Notes: generated by a model not told the origin, from the letters alone. Counted from the first letter of the stretch, positions 16,498-26,537 are shown. The stretch is DNA of 39,143 nucleotides from Deltaproteobacteria bacterium (GCA_016189835.1 JACPRU010000013.1:1-39143), one strand, 5' to 3'. A program made the numbers and translations.

Positions 16498-17381
16498 GCC
16501 TCGAGCTTCCCGGGCTTGAAGATCACCTTGTTGTCCTTGACGATCAGCTGGTCGTTCAGGAACAGCTGCACCGCCTGCGAGAGCACCTCGCCCTCGAGCG
16601 CGCGGCCCTTGGCCTTGACGTCGTCGAGCGTGTCCTCGCCGACGCGGATCGGGAAGACGTCTTGCAGGATGACCGGGCCCTGATCGAGCTGGGCGGTGGC
16701 GAAGTGCGCCGTGCAGCCGGACACGCGCACGCCTTCCTCCCAGGCCTGCTTATAGGCGTTGGCGCCCGGGTGGTAAGGAAGCAGCGAGGGATGAATGTTG
16801 ATCACCCGGTTCGGGAAGCGCGCGACGAACGCCGCGGACAGGATGCGCATGTAACGAGCGAGCACCACGAGGTCGGCGCGCAGCTCGCGGATCTTCTCGA
16901 CCAGGAACGCCTCGTGCGCCGCGCGATCGTCGGCGGAATGCCAGAAGAAGGGGATTTCCGCGGCGGCGGCGGCTTCGCGCAGCACTTCGTGATTCGACAG
17001 CACCGCCACCGGGTCGCCGGCGAGCTTGCCGGCGCGGTGATCGCGGATCAGGGTCTCGAGACAGTGCGGCTCCTTGGTCACCAGAATGGCGAAGCGCTTG
17101 CGCTCGCGCCCGTCGGCGAGGCGCATCTTCACCTCGACGCCGATGTCCCGGCCGATCTCCTTCAAGCCGAGGACCACCTCGTCGAGCGTCGTCGAGACGT
17201 CGGTCAGGTCGACCCGCATGCTCATGATGAACAGGCCCTCGACGACGCGCTGCTCGATGTCCTCGATGTTGATGCTCTGCGCGGCGAGATAGGTGGAGAC
17301 GCGAGCGACGATGCCCTTCTGGTCTCGTCCGATCACCGAGACGACGCCGCGGTTCTTCACGGGGGAGATTCCTAACCTCAT
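16494..17381 (-). CDS. purU: Formyltetrahydrofolate deformylase
   Basis: 295 residues. An N-terminal ACT domain (VVSVIGRDQKGIVARVSTYL) is followed by a formyltransferase-fold domain with FWHSADDRAAHEAF, VLARYMRILSAAFVARF, the catalytic region INIHPSLLPYHPGANAY, GCTAHF and LDQGPVILQD. It hydrolyses 10-formyl-THF to formate and THF, balancing one-carbon units and supplying formate for purine synthesis. ATG at 17381 overlaps the stop of the glycosyltransferase gene (ATGA) with GGGAGG immediately before it; a GTG seven codons later is an alternative start. The ACT domain suggests control by methionine or glycine, as known for E. coli PurU. Confidence 0.94.
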   Translation of the reverse strand: MRLGISPVKNRGVVSVIGRDQKGIVARVSTYLAAQSINIEDIEQRVVEGLFIMSMRVDLTDVSTTLDEVVLGLKEIGRDIGVEVKMRLADGRERKRFAILVTKEPHCLETLIRDHRAGKLAGDPVAVLSNHEVLREAAAAAEIPFFWHSADDRAAHEAFLVEKIRELRADLVVLARYMRILSAAFVARFPNRVINIHPSLLPYHPGANAYKQAWEEGVRVSGCTAHFATAQLDQGPVILQDVFPIRVGEDTLDDVKAKGRALEGEVLSQAVQLFLNDQLIVKDNKVIFKPGKLEA

Positions 17382-18772
17382 CCTCCCGCCGAGTCCACCC
17401 GGTAGATGCGCCAGCGCTGCTCGCCGGCGCTCACCCGGGCGAGCGCACGGAGCTCGGGCGCCGCGTCGATCTCGAGGGAGGCCGGCAGGACGGCGAGCGT
17501 ACCGCCGCCGCGCCGGCGCGCTTCGCGGACCAGGCCCGCCGGATCGTCGATGCGGACGACGTCGCCGCGCCGTCCGACGAAGGCGAGGCGCTCGGCCATG
17601 TCGCCCCAGCAGACGATCGCCGCGCCCGGCGGGGCGCGATCGAGGATGCGGCGCGCCGCGGCCTGCTCCTCGTCTCCGCCGGGGTGGCGCCACGGCGCGA
17701 CGGCGCCGAAGTAGAGCGGACCGGCGAGAAGCGAGAGGGCGATCAGCAGCGCGGCCGCGCGCCGCCAGCGGCGGTCCGCCGCCTGCATCACCGCCTCGGC
17801 GACGGCGAGAGCGAGGAACGGCTGGACGGGGAGCGGATAGTGCATGCGCTTCTTCGGGATCAGCGACAGGATCACCAGCATGGCGAGCGCGATGGCCGCC
17901 GCGGGGCGGATCCCGCGCCGCCGCGCGTCGCCGACCGCCAGCGGCAGCAGCAAGGCGAGCGGCAGAAAGCCGACGAAGCCGTAGAGCCACGGCCAGTGAA
18001 TGCGGCGGAAGCTGTCCGCGGCCTGCCAGGTGGTGAGGTCGGGCTGGGTGAGGAAGCTCCACAGGTAGGCGCCGTGGCCGCTCGCGAGCAGCGGCGCGAT
18101 CCAGGCGACGGCGGCGAGCGCGAAGCCGGCGGCGAACGCCGCCGCGTCGCGGGGTCCGGGCCGGCGCAGCCGCCGCTCGCAGAGCCAGGCGGCGCCGGGA
18201 AAGACGGCGCAGAACCCCCAGGCGAGCGGGCCCTTGAGCAGGCTCGCGACCGCGCACGCGGCGCCGGCGGCGGCGAAGCCCGCGGCGGCGCGCGCCCCTG
18301 GCGAGCGCAGCGCGGCGATCGACGCCCACGCCGCCGCCAGCAGCGCGAGCGTGAAGATCATGTCCGGACGGGCCGTCCGCGCCATGTCTTGATAGCTCTG
18401 CGTGGCGAGCACGCCGAGCGCGGCGAGCAGCGCCGTCGAAGGATCGGCGAGCGTGCGGCCGATCTCGTAGAGCAGCGCCGCGCCGGCGATCGCGGCGATC
18501 GCGGACGGCAGGCGCGCCAGGGTCATCGTCGGCTCGCCGTTCCAGCGATCGAGCGCGGCGATCGCCGCGGAGAGCACCGGTGGCTTGTCGCGATAGGGTA
18601 CGCCGAGCAGGCGCGGAACGAGGAAATCGCCGCTCTCGGCCATCTCCCGCCCGATCTCGGCGTGGCGGACCTCGTGCGAGGAGACCTCGTGAGTCTGACC
18701 GAGAAACGGCAGCAGCGCGGCCGCCGCCACGAGAACGACGAAGAGGAGGTCGCGTGGGCGCCGGCCGCGCAT
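17378..18772 (-). CDS. ArnT-like membrane glycosyltransferase (GT39/GT83 fold)
   Basis: 464 residues. The first periplasmic loop has the family signature HAEIGREMAESGDFLVPRL and YRDKPPV, followed by TARPDMIFTLALLAAAW. About ten to eleven hydrophobic helices fill residues 8-365. The C-terminal roughly 90 residues are soluble (IVCWGDMAERLAF, IDDPAGLVREAR), as in ArnT relatives. Such enzymes transfer sugars from undecaprenyl phosphate carriers to lipid A or other envelope acceptors. ATG at 18772 lies 44 bases after the palindromic repeat at 18817-18878, which may end the upstream transcript, so a promoter in this short stretch or read-through is needed. Overlap with purU makes a three-gene unit. 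Confidence 0.85.
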   Translation of the reverse strand: MRGRRPRDLLFVVLVAAAALLPFLGQTHEVSSHEVRHAEIGREMAESGDFLVPRLLGVPYRDKPPVLSAAIAALDRWNGEPTMTLARLPSAIAAIAGAALLYEIGRTLADPSTALLAALGVLATQSYQDMARTARPDMIFTLALLAAAWASIAALRSPGARAAAGFAAAGAACAVASLLKGPLAWGFCAVFPGAAWLCERRLRRPGPRDAAAFAAGFALAAVAWIAPLLASGHGAYLWSFLTQPDLTTWQAADSFRRIHWPWLYGFVGFLPLALLLPLAVGDARRRGIRPAAAIALAMLVILSLIPKKRMHYPLPVQPFLALAVAEAVMQAADRRWRRAAALLIALSLLAGPLYFGAVAPWRHPGGDEEQAAARRILDRAPPGAAIVCWGDMAERLAFVGRRGDVVRIDDPAGLVREARRRGGGTLAVLPASLEIDAAPELRALARVSAGEQRWRIYRVDSAGG

Positions 18773-18816
18773 CGTGCCGCACAGCTACACGCAATCGACA
18801 CCCGCGGCGAGGGCCT

Positions 18817-18878
18817 TCGAAAAAGGGGTCGGGAGTCTTTTCTGTGAACACAGAAAAGACTCCCGACCCCTTTTTCGA
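18817..18878. repeat. Dispersed palindrome, copy A (30-bp perfect arms)
   Basis: Arms at 18817-18846 and 18849-18878 are perfect inverted copies with only two bases between them. The core is AAAAAGGGGTCGGGAGTCTTT, and on either strand the stem ends in a T5 run, so it can act as an intrinsic terminator both ways. It lies directly after the acyltransferase stop (TAG at 18881-18879) and before the glycosyltransferase gene. The same core recurs at 32399 and 34067. Confidence 0.9.
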
Positions 18879-19610
18879 CTAACGGCTCCAGTCGAGCGAT
18901 TGCTGCGCGAGCCGCTCGAGATCCTGCTCGAGGCGCTTGCGGAACGACTCGAAGACCGCGGGGTCGGCGGCGTTCTCGGGGACGTGGTGGGGGCCGATCA
19001 CGTACTGGCGGATGCGGTTGAAGGGCAGCGGAACGGCCATGCGGTCCCAGGTCGGCAGGCGCCAGTTGCGCTTCGCCCAGGTGCGCACCAGCACCACGGG
19101 CTTGCGGCACTTGTGGGCGATCAGCAGTCCGCCCGGCTTCATCGCGTGATAAGGCCCGTGCGAGCCGTCCACCGTGACCCCGTAGACCACGCGCGGCGTC
19201 GTCTTCATGTGGCGGATCATCTCGACCAGTACCGTCTCGCGCTGCCGCGAGCGGCGCCGCGACGAGCCGCCGCGGAAGACCACGTAGCCGCACAGCTCGA
19301 GCAGCCGGGTGATCATGTCGCCGGAGTCCCCGAGGTTGGCCAACGTGTGCGGCCGCATGCCCCGGTACGACCAGGGAACCGAGAACACCTCCTCGTGCCA
19401 GAGCAGCGCGACTAAGCCGTCATGCCGATCGCGCAGAGCCGGGGCTCCCGCGTAGCCGCGATCTTCGATCCGGCTGGTCCTCCACACCAGCCACATGTAC
19501 GCCACGTAGAGGTAGGGCAGTGTGGCCGTGGCCGCCGCCAGCAACGGCCGCACGAACAGCGGACGGAGGCGGCGGCGGACGCGCTTCAGCAGCGAACGCT
19601 TCGGCTGCAT
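18879..19610 (-). CDS. DUF374-type lysophospholipid acyltransferase-like protein
   Basis: 243 residues. One N-terminal hydrophobic segment (LLAAATATLPYLYVAYMWLVW) is followed by the LPLAT fold. LLWHEEVFSVPW takes the place of the family's LWH motif; VDGSHGPYHAMKPGGLLIAHK matches the DGPRGP block, with Ser-His replacing Pro-Arg; WRLPTWDRMAVPLPFNRI matches the conserved W-S-W-D-P-F segment. Family members acylate lipid A or lysophospholipids at the inner membrane. ATG at 19610 lies 20 bases after the upstream oxidase stop, so the two are probably cotranscribed. Its TAG directly abuts the copy A palindrome. The substrate cannot be read from sequence. Confidence 0.85.
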   Translation of the reverse strand: MQPKRSLLKRVRRRLRPLFVRPLLAAATATLPYLYVAYMWLVWRTSRIEDRGYAGAPALRDRHDGLVALLWHEEVFSVPWSYRGMRPHTLANLGDSGDMITRLLELCGYVVFRGGSSRRRSRQRETVLVEMIRHMKTTPRVVYGVTVDGSHGPYHAMKPGGLLIAHKCRKPVVLVRTWAKRNWRLPTWDRMAVPLPFNRIRQYVIGPHHVPENAADPAVFESFRKRLEQDLERLAQQSLDWSR

Positions 19611-19630
19611 GCTTCCGTCCGGCCCGCGAT

Positions 19631-20989
19631 CTACTCCCAGATCTTCCCGGGATTCAAGATGCCGTGCGGATCGAAGACGCTCTTGATCTGCTTCATGAGC
19701 GCGAGCGCCCCGCCGTGTTCGAGCGCCGCGTAGCGGCGGTTGCCGAGGCCGAGTCCGTGCTCCCCCGAGACACTGCCACCCACGCCGAGCACGAAGCGCA
19801 GGATCGCGTCCTTGGCCGCGAGCGCCGCCCGCCAGCGCTCGGCGCTGGCCGGGCTCTCGAGGATCAGCACGTGGAGAATGCCGAGCCCGGCGTGGCCGAA
19901 GACGTACAGCGAGAGGCCCGCCTCGTCTCCCCGGCGGTAGCTCTCCTCGACCACGTCGGGAAGCCGCGAGATCGGCACGGCGAGATCGGTGCGCGCGACC
20001 GCGGCGCCCGGGTGTCGGGCCTGGATCGAGCGCGTCGCGTGGTGACGCACCGCCCATGGGCTCTGACCCGAGGCCAGCCGCACCTCGCGCGCGCCGTGAT
20101 CCGCGCAGATCTCCAGCGCGGCGCGCGCCGCCTCCTCGGCGCCCGATTCCGAGCCGTGCGTCTCGAGGAACAGCGTCGGCCGCTCCTCGAGGCCGTAGCC
20201 GCCGAAGCGATCGAGCGCGGCGATCGTGCGGCGGTCGAGGAACTCGACGGCAGCCAGATCGACGCCGTACGCCATCATCGCCGCGATCGCGTCGGCGGCC
20301 CGACGCTCGGTCTCGAAGACCAGCGCGATCTGCCGGCGGGCCGCCGGAATTCCGCGCAGCCGCAGCGTCACCTCGGTGACCAGGCCGAGCGTTCCTTCCG
20401 AGCCGACGATCAGGCCGATCAGGTGGTAGCCCGACGAGGTCTTGCGGCAATCGCTGCCGAGGCGCAGCGTCCGGCCGTCGCCGACTACGACCGTCGCCGC
20501 CAGCACCGAATCGCGCGTCCCGCCGTACTTGACCGAGTAGATGCCGCTGGCGTCGTTGGCCAGCATGCCGCCGACGGTGGCGACGTCCGCGCTGCCGCCG
20601 GGAGAGGGCGGGAAGAACAGACCGTGCGGCCGCAACGAGCGGTTCAGGGTTTCGTACACCACGCCCGGCTCGACGCGCACGGCGAGGTCGGCGGCGCGCA
20701 CCTCGATCACGCGAGTCATGCGGCTGAAGTCGACGACCAGACCGCCGCCGAGCGGGATCGGATTGCCCTCGAGGCTCGAGCCGGCGCCGCGCGCGGTGAG
20801 CGGCAGGCGATGACGCGCGGCCACGTCGACGATGCGCGAAACCTCCTCGGTCGAGAGCGGCCAGGCGACCGCCGCGGGCCGCACCGCGGCGAGCGACGAT
20901 TCGTCGTGCGAAGCCGCGTCGAGATCGGCGGCTCGGTTCGACAGCCGCTCCGCGGGAAGCTCGGCGGCGAGCTCTTCGAGCCAGCTCAT
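19631..20989 (-). CDS. FAD-linked 2-hydroxyacid dehydrogenase-like oxidase (GlcD family)
   Basis: 452 residues. The FAD-binding PCMH domain at 35-215 shows GAGSSLEGNPIPLGGGLVVDFSR and VATVGGMLANDASGIYSVKYGGTRD. The C-terminal GlcD/lactate-oxidase domain holds SGEHGLGLGNRRYAALEHG and IKSVFDPHGILNPGKIW. The usual GHAGDGNLH motif reads GHAGLGILH: both His are kept, but Asp is Leu and Asn is Ile. Because those polar residues help position the substrate in D-lactate and glycolate dehydrogenases, a different substrate is possible. It is predicted to be soluble or peripheral and to pass electrons to quinone or cytochrome. ATG at 20989 is the natural start. Confidence 0.88.
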   Translation of the reverse strand: MSWLEELAAELPAERLSNRAADLDAASHDESSLAAVRPAAVAWPLSTEEVSRIVDVAARHRLPLTARGAGSSLEGNPIPLGGGLVVDFSRMTRVIEVRAADLAVRVEPGVVYETLNRSLRPHGLFFPPSPGGSADVATVGGMLANDASGIYSVKYGGTRDSVLAATVVVGDGRTLRLGSDCRKTSSGYHLIGLIVGSEGTLGLVTEVTLRLRGIPAARRQIALVFETERRAADAIAAMMAYGVDLAAVEFLDRRTIAALDRFGGYGLEERPTLFLETHGSESGAEEAARAALEICADHGAREVRLASGQSPWAVRHHATRSIQARHPGAAVARTDLAVPISRLPDVVEESYRRGDEAGLSLYVFGHAGLGILHVLILESPASAERWRAALAAKDAILRFVLGVGGSVSGEHGLGLGNRRYAALEHGGALALMKQIKSVFDPHGILNPGKIWE

Positions 20990-21064
20990 CGGGCCACCAT
21001 ACTTCCCACGCTCGTCGCGCGTCGCAAGGGCGCGGGCGGTCGCTCGAAAGGGTCGCGAGTTCTA

Positions 21065-21093
21065 TTGACTCGTGGGGCGAGTTCAGCTTCGAT
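21065..21093 (+). promoter_or_regulatory. Possible promoter of the Cys-rich protein
   Basis: TTGACT (21065-21070) and TTCGAT (21088-21093) are 17 bases apart. The -35 match is good and the -10 match poor. It lies at the expected place before the ribosome site. Confidence 0.3.
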
Positions 21094-21115
21094 GAGTCTG
21101 GAAGGAGCCCTGCGG

Positions 21116-21337
21116 ATGGAAGCAGTCGTTTTGCAAACCTTCATCTGCGCCGCGTGCGGTTGGCAGCTCGGCGCGCTCGCCGAGCCGAACTGCCCGCGTT
21201 GCCAGAAGGTGATGCAAGCGGTGCCCGGTACCCGACGAAAGAAGCTCTGTGGTCACGAAGATCACGCGCAGTGTACCGTGCGTTGCTTCGCGACCGCGGA
21301 GGACGTCGAGGGAAGCCGGAAGAAGGCAGCCGCCTAA
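21116..21337 (+). CDS. 73-residue Cys-rich zinc-ribbon-like protein
   Basis: GGAAGGAG lies eight bases before ATG 21116, which decides this start over an in-frame ATG at 21092. Two metal-binding halves are visible: CAACGW with NCPRC (Cys11, Cys14, Cys26, Cys29) and CGHEDHAQCTVRC (Cys45, His47, His50, Cys53, Cys57). The tail is Lys/Ala-rich. The first half resembles a zinc ribbon. Function is unknown; small proteins of this sort often bind metal or modulate other proteins. It is divergent from the FAD oxidase. A hairpin CACGGCG/CGCCGTG at 21353-21375 follows, without a T-run. Confidence 0.7.
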   Translation: MEAVVLQTFICAACGWQLGALAEPNCPRCQKVMQAVPGTRRKKLCGHEDHAQCTVRCFATAEDVEGSRKKAAA

Positions 21338-21470
21338 GCACGTTCGAACGCCCACGGCGATCTTCCTCCGCCGTGCGACCTCTTCCCTCCGGCCGGCGGG
21401 GGATCGCCTGCGGCTTCCGTTCGAATGAGCCGTTCCCTTCGCAGCGTAGCCACCGCGTTCCACGAATTCG

Positions 21471-22622
21471 ATGACGCAGCCCCCCCCACGCAGCGCGGCG
21501 CGGTTCTGTCCCGGCTGCGGCGCGCCGGCCGCGCGGGAGGCGAGGTTCTGCGTGGCTTGCGGGGCGAGGGTGAGCGGCGGCGCGGCGCCTTCGCCCGCGG
21601 GACTCGTGGTGCTGATCGCCTTCCTGGCCGTCGGGCTCGCACTGTGGGGGCTGCTGGCGGCGCCCGGCCCGGGGCCCGGGCGCATCCCGCTGCCGCCGAA
21701 GGATGCGGGCGGGACAGCGGGCGCGACCGCAGCGCAGGGATCGTTGCCGAAAGATCACCCGTCGCTCGAGATCCCCGCCGACGTCAAGAAGTTCATCGGC
21801 GAGCTCGAGCAGAAGGCGGCCGCCCAGCCGAAGGACCTCGAGACCTGGAAGAACGCCGCGCAGGTCGAGTACCGTGCCGGGCAGGTCGACCGCCAGTACC
21901 TCGACAAGGCCGAGGCCTCGTTCCGACACGTTCTCGAGCTCGACGCCGACAACCTGGACGCGCTGCGCGCGCTCGGCAACCTGAACTTCGACCGCGAGCG
22001 GTACGCGCAGGCCGTGGAGTTCTACTCGCGCTACCTCGCGCTGAAGCCCGACGATCTCAACGTGCGCACCGACCTTGGCACCATGCACCTCTACGGGGGA
22101 GACGCCGACAAGGCGATCGCCGAGTACGACCGGGCGATCGCGCGCGATTCGACCTTCTATCAGGCGCACTTCAACCGCGGCATCGCGCTCGCGCAGAAGG
22201 GCGACGGCCCGCAGGCCCTGGCGTCGCTGACGCGCGCCCGCGAGCTCGCCCCCGACGATGCGACGCGCAAGCAGATCGAGGCGATGATCGACCACACTCA
22301 GCGCGCGTCGGCGGCGCCCGCCGCGGGGGCGCCGGTCGCCCCGAAGGGTTTTCAGGGCCTCGTCGAGGACGGACTGCGCGCGCATCCCATCGTCGGGCCG
22401 AAGATCGTCGCGCTCGAATGGACTTCGGCGGTGGCGGGTCGCGCGCGCTTGCGGGACTTCCCGTTGCAGGCCATGCCGGAGACGGTGCGGCAGAAGTTTC
22501 TCGAACGCGTCGAAAACCAGCTCGGCGAGGCCAAACGGCGCAGCGCGGCGCCGGGCAGGGCCGAGCTTCAGCTCGTCGATGATGCGACCGGTCAGGTGAT
22601 GGCGACCGTCAGCGCGGAGTGA
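21471..22622 (+). CDS. Zinc-ribbon, single-helix, TPR-repeat protein
   Basis: 383 residues. An N-terminal zinc ribbon ([20 protein letters not shown], residues 12-31) faces the cytoplasm. One hydrophobic helix ([19 protein letters not shown], about 45-63) follows, then a Pro/Gly linker and TPR-type repeats at about 105-275 ([54 protein letters not shown]). The C-terminal 100 residues are not recognised. It overlaps nothing but stops five bases before the TTG start of the CbbQ-like gene, so it probably belongs to that operon as a membrane-bound adaptor. No strong ribosome site precedes ATG 21471. Confidence 0.82.
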   Translation: MTQPPPRSAARFCPGCGAPAAREARFCVACGARVSGGAAPSPAGLVVLIAFLAVGLALWGLLAAPGPGPGRIPLPPKDAGGTAGATAAQGSLPKDHPSLEIPADVKKFIGELEQKAAAQPKDLETWKNAAQVEYRAGQVDRQYLDKAEASFRHVLELDADNLDALRALGNLNFDRERYAQAVEFYSRYLALKPDDLNVRTDLGTMHLYGGDADKAIAEYDRAIARDSTFYQAHFNRGIALAQKGDGPQALASLTRARELAPDDATRKQIEAMIDHTQRASAAPAAGAPVAPKGFQGLVEDGLRAHPIVGPKIVALEWTSAVAGRARLRDFPLQAMPETVRQKFLERVENQLGEAKRRSAAPGRAELQLVDDATGQVMATVSAE

Positions 22623-22626
22623 TGCC

Positions 22627-23424
22627 TTGTCGGACCCCTACTACCTTTCCATCGGCGACGAGATCGAGCTGTTCCGCGCCGCCTACGAGTGCCGCCTGCC
22701 CGTGCTGCTCAAAGGGCCGACCGGTTGCGGCAAGACGCGCTTCATCGAGCACGTCACGCACCGCTTCCACGCGCCGGGCGCCCACGACCGGCCGGGCCTC
22801 ATCACCGTCGCCTGCCACGAGGATCTGACCGGCAGCGACCTCGTCGGCCGCTATCTGATCAAGGGCGACGATACCGCGTGGATCGACGGGCCGCTCACCC
22901 AGGCCGCACGCAGCGGCGCCGTCTGCTATCTCGACGAGATCGTCGAGGCGCGCAAGGACACGATCGTCCTCATCCATCCGCTCACCGACCACCGCCGCAT
23001 CCTGCCGATCGACAAGCGCGGCGAGATCCTCGAGGCGCACCCCGATTTTCTCCTGGTGATCTCCTACAACCCCGGCTACCAGAGCGTGCTGAAGGACCTG
23101 ATGCCCTCGACTCGCCAGCGCTTCGTCGCCATCGAGTTCGACTATCCCCCGCGCGACAAGGAAGCGGAGATCGTCGCGCACGAGAGCGGCATCGCACCGG
23201 AGATCGCCCTCGAGCTGGCGGCGCTCGGCGAGAAGGTGCGCAACTTGAAGGCGAGCGGGCTCGAGGAGGGCATCAGCACGCGGCTGCTGATCTATGCCGC
23301 ACAGCTCATGCGCCGCGGCGTGAGCGCGCGCGGCGCCTGCTCGGCGGCGGTGACGCGCGCCCTGTCCGACGACCCCGATACACAGCGCGCGATCGACGAG
23401 ATCTGCTCGACCGTCTTCCCATGA
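22627..23424 (+). CDS. CbbQ/NorQ-type MoxR AAA+ ATPase
   Basis: 265 residues. TTG 22627 is taken as the start, since no in-frame ATG lies upstream and GGAG sits eight bases before it. Walker A is GPTGCGKTR, followed by the CbbQ/NorQ block [18 protein letters not shown]; Walker B is [13 protein letters not shown], and sensor residues are in [12 protein letters not shown] and PSTRQRF. Family members remodel metal enzymes (RuBisCO for CbbQ, nitric oxide reductase for NorQ) together with a VWA partner. That partner, the next gene, overlaps it by ATGA. No RuBisCO or norCB is in the window, so its client is unknown. Confidence 0.9.
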   Translation: MSDPYYLSIGDEIELFRAAYECRLPVLLKGPTGCGKTRFIEHVTHRFHAPGAHDRPGLITVACHEDLTGSDLVGRYLIKGDDTAWIDGPLTQAARSGAVCYLDEIVEARKDTIVLIHPLTDHRRILPIDKRGEILEAHPDFLLVISYNPGYQSVLKDLMPSTRQRFVAIEFDYPPRDKEAEIVAHESGIAPEIALELAALGEKVRNLKASGLEEGISTRLLIYAAQLMRRGVSARGACSAAVTRALSDDPDTQRAIDEICSTVFP

Positions 23425-26400
23425 GCTCGTCCGGCCAGTGGCTGCGGAGCCCGCACCTCGCGCACGCGGAGGGAGGGGCCGAGGCCCTGGCCGCGTTCCG
23501 GCGCCTGTCCGAGGCCGAGCAGCGCGAGGTGGTGCGCTTCGGCGACGCGCTCGCCGAGTCGAGTCTCGCGCTGGCGCAGGCCTACGCTCTGAAGGCGGCG
23601 CCGGCCCGCGTGCGGCTGCCGCGCGAGCGCTTCGAGCGCTGGGCGAGGGCGGCGATCGATCTCGCCGGCGGAACGTCCGCGCACCGCGACCTGGCCATGG
23701 CGTTCCTGCGGCTCGACCCGGTGGGCTTGGCGACCTGCGCCCCGGCCGAGGTCGCACGCTGGCTCGAGCTGTGCGCCGAGATCCAGTCGGCGTCGCGCAA
23801 GCTCGCCGTGCTCTTTCTCGAGGGCGCCGGCGCGGCGCTTCCCCGGCTGCGCGAGCCGCGTCGCGAGCGCCTCGAGGCCTGGGCCGCGGCCGGCCTCGAG
23901 CTGGCCGCGGCGAGCGGCTGGCGGGGCGAGTTCCTGGCCGCGGCCTATTTCGCCGCCGGCGCGGACGCACTGCCCGTTCTCTCCGTCGAGGAAGCCCGGC
24001 GCTGGGCCGCGCTCGGCGCCGCCGTGCAAGCGGGACGGGAGCTCGGACAGGCGTTCTTCCAGGGCCTGCCGCCGGGCTTCGGCGCGCTGACCGGCGCCGA
24101 CCGGGCCCGGCTCTTCGGGCTGTGCGAGGCGGCGGCCCGCTCGGCGCCGCGCTCGGCGGCGAGCCTGTTCGCCTCGCTGCCGGCGGTGCTCTGCCGGCTC
24201 GACCCCGCGGTGCGCTCGGCGCTGCTCGGCGGCCTGGGGTCGGCTGCCGGCGAGGTCGACGCGGTGCTCGGTCTCCTGCCGCTGCTCGAGGCCGTCCTCG
24301 GCGCGGTTCCCGCCGCCGAGCGCGTGCGCTTGCTGGATCGCGTTGCGCAGACGGGCGAGCGCCTGCCGCAGTGCGTGGTGCCGTTGCTGCGCTCGCTGCC
24401 GCGGGCGGTCGAGCAGGCGGGCGGGCGCTCGGTGCTGCGCTGGATCGCGTACGGCGAATCCATCGGCGAGGCGAACCCCGCGGCGGGCCGCGCCTACTTC
24501 GCGCTCGAGTCGCGTACGGCGCTGCGCGTGCTGCGCGAAGGCTCCGCGGCCGCCCACCTCGAAGAGAACCACGCGGTGCTGCGCTCCTATGCGCGCATGC
24601 TCGCCGCCGAGACGCTCGCGCTGCGCGGCGCCGACGGCGCGTCGCTGCGGCCCTTCCTCGACCGCGAGAGCCTCGAGCGAACGAGCATCGCGCTGCCCGA
24701 GAAGGTCGATTTCTTCGACTCCTGGGAAGACAACTTCTCGGTGCTGAAGCTGGCCACGGCCGGCGGGGTCGGCCGGCTGCTGTACGGCACCTACGACCTG
24801 TCGGTGGCGCGCGTGTGCGATCGCTTGCCGCCGCCGCTCGCCCGCGTGCTGGCGGCGACGGTCCCCGGCGGCACGCTGGCGAGCCTGCTCGAGGCGGTGC
24901 CGGACGCCGACCCACTGGTCCCGCTGTTCGCCGCCTGCGAGGGTGCGCGCATCGACGCTCGGTTGCGCCGCGCCTACCGGGGCTTCCGCGCGGAGCTCGG
25001 ACGGCTCGCGGGGCGGCTCGCCGCACGCGTGCCGCGCGCGCGCCGCTCGGCCGAGCTGGTTCTCTATCTGATCGGCGCCGGTCATCCGCCGGGCGAGCTC
25101 GAGACCCCCGAGCTGCCCGCCGATCTGCTCGCCGCGGTCGCCTCCCTGCTCGGCAGCCCCGCCGCCACGGTGGACGACGCGCTGGCGGTGGCGATCCAGA
25201 TGCGCGAGCGCCTCGCCGATTCGATCGCCGTTTCGGGATTCGGCCCGCCGACGTCCTACGAGGATCTGCTGTTCGAGAAGATCACCGGCGACGCCGCGCT
25301 CGATCCGGATCCCGACGCCGCGGCGGAGCCGAGCGCGGGGGCGCATCCGACCGAGGCGCTCGACGTCGATCCCGCCGGCGTCGAGGAGAGCGACGAAGAC
25401 GCGGCGGGAACGCCGCTCTCCGCCGAGGAACTGCGGCGCTTGCTCGAGGCCGGGGCGATCCTCAAGGTCGGACGGTCCAGCCAGGTGGTCGAGAGCGCGG
25501 GCATCTTCGCGCGCGATCTTCCGCTGCCTCCGGCCGACGGCAACGAGCCGAGCGAACCGGGCGGCGCGGCGCAGGACGGCGCCCGCCGCGGTCGCCGCGG
25601 CGGGGCGGAGGCGCGCGGCTTCGAGTACGACGAGTGGGACTACTCGATTCGCGACTATCGAAGCCGCTGGTGCCGGCTCGAGGAGATGGTGCTCGGCGGC
25701 GATGCGGGAGAGTTCTTCCAGGACACGCTCGCCCGCTACGCCGAGCTGCTGCCCGAGGTCCGCCGCCAGTTCCAGCGCCTGCGTCCCGAGCGCTACCTCA
25801 AGGTGCGCGGCCTCGAAGACGGCGAAGACTTCGACCTGAACGCGGCGATCGAGGCGCGGGTGGAGCTGCGCGCCCGCCGCTCGCCGTCGGCGCGGGTCTA
25901 CGTCGCGCGGCGCGCCGAGGAGCGCGACGTGGCGACGCTGTTCCTGCTCGACATGAGCGCTTCGACCGACGAGCCGCTGCAGCCGAAGGGTCCCGCCGGC
26001 CGCGCGCGACGGATCATCGACGTCACCAAGGAGGCGCTGGTGATCATGGCGGAGGCGCTCGAGGAGCTCGGCGACCGCTACGCGATCTACGGCTTCTCGG
26101 GCCAGGGCCGGGAGAACGTCGAGTTCTACGTGGTGAAGCAGTTCCAGGAGGGCCTGAACGCGCGGGTGCGCGGCCGCATCGGCGGCATCGAGCCGCGCCG
26201 CTCGACGCGCATGGGCACGGCGCTGCGCCACGCGCGCGCCAAGATGGCGAACCTCGCCGCGCGGTCGAAGCACGTGTTCCTGCTCTCCGACGGCTTCCCC
26301 CAGGACTTCGACTACGGCACCGACCGCCGATCGAACACCTACGGCATCCAGGACACGATGATGGCGCTGCAGGAGTGCCAGGCGGCCGGCATCACCCCCT

Positions 26401-26537
26401 TCTGCATCACCGTCGACAAGACCGGGCACGACTATCTGCGGCAGATGTGCGAGACGTCGCGCTACCTGGTGATCGAGGACGTTTCCTCGCTGCCGATGGA
26501 GCTGCCGAAGATCTACGAGCGCTGGGTGCGGGCGTAG
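23421..26537 (+). CDS. CbbO/NorD-type protein with C-terminal VWA domain, unusually long
   Basis: 1038 residues, longer than ordinary CbbO or NorD proteins. The first roughly 580 residues are helical repeats rich in Ala, Arg and Leu (for example [20 protein letters not shown]). A NorD-like middle contains an acidic, low-complexity stretch (about 630-680) and [18 protein letters not shown]. The VWA domain begins near residue 835 with MIDAS DMSAS (Asp844), then [11 protein letters not shown] and [16 protein letters not shown] overlaps the ATPase stop. VWA partners dock the AAA+ ring on the client through metal ions. The long N-terminal repeat region may hold the client-specific contact; this is inference. 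Confidence 0.88.
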   Translation: MSSSGQWLRSPHLAHAEGGAEALAAFRRLSEAEQREVVRFGDALAESSLALAQAYALKAAPARVRLPRERFERWARAAIDLAGGTSAHRDLAMAFLRLDPVGLATCAPAEVARWLELCAEIQSASRKLAVLFLEGAGAALPRLREPRRERLEAWAAAGLELAAASGWRGEFLAAAYFAAGADALPVLSVEEARRWAALGAAVQAGRELGQAFFQGLPPGFGALTGADRARLFGLCEAAARSAPRSAASLFASLPAVLCRLDPAVRSALLGGLGSAAGEVDAVLGLLPLLEAVLGAVPAAERVRLLDRVAQTGERLPQCVVPLLRSLPRAVEQAGGRSVLRWIAYGESIGEANPAAGRAYFALESRTALRVLREGSAAAHLEENHAVLRSYARMLAAETLALRGADGASLRPFLDRESLERTSIALPEKVDFFDSWEDNFSVLKLATAGGVGRLLYGTYDLSVARVCDRLPPPLARVLAATVPGGTLASLLEAVPDADPLVPLFAACEGARIDARLRRAYRGFRAELGRLAGRLAARVPRARRSAELVLYLIGAGHPPGELETPELPADLLAAVASLLGSPAATVDDALAVAIQMRERLADSIAVSGFGPPTSYEDLLFEKITGDAALDPDPDAAAEPSAGAHPTEALDVDPAGVEESDEDAAGTPLSAEELRRLLEAGAILKVGRSSQVVESAGIFARDLPLPPADGNEPSEPGGAAQDGARRGRRGGAEARGFEYDEWDYSIRDYRSRWCRLEEMVLGGDAGEFFQDTLARYAELLPEVRRQFQRLRPERYLKVRGLEDGEDFDLNAAIEARVELRARRSPSARVYVARRAEERDVATLFLLDMSASTDEPLQPKGPAGRARRIIDVTKEALVIMAEALEELGDRYAIYGFSGQGRENVEFYVVKQFQEGLNARVRGRIGGIEPRRSTRMGTALRHARAKMANLAARSKHVFLLSDGFPQDFDYGTDRRSNTYGIQDTMMALQECQAAGITPFCITVDKTGHDYLRQMCETSRYLVIEDVSSLPMELPKIYERWVRA

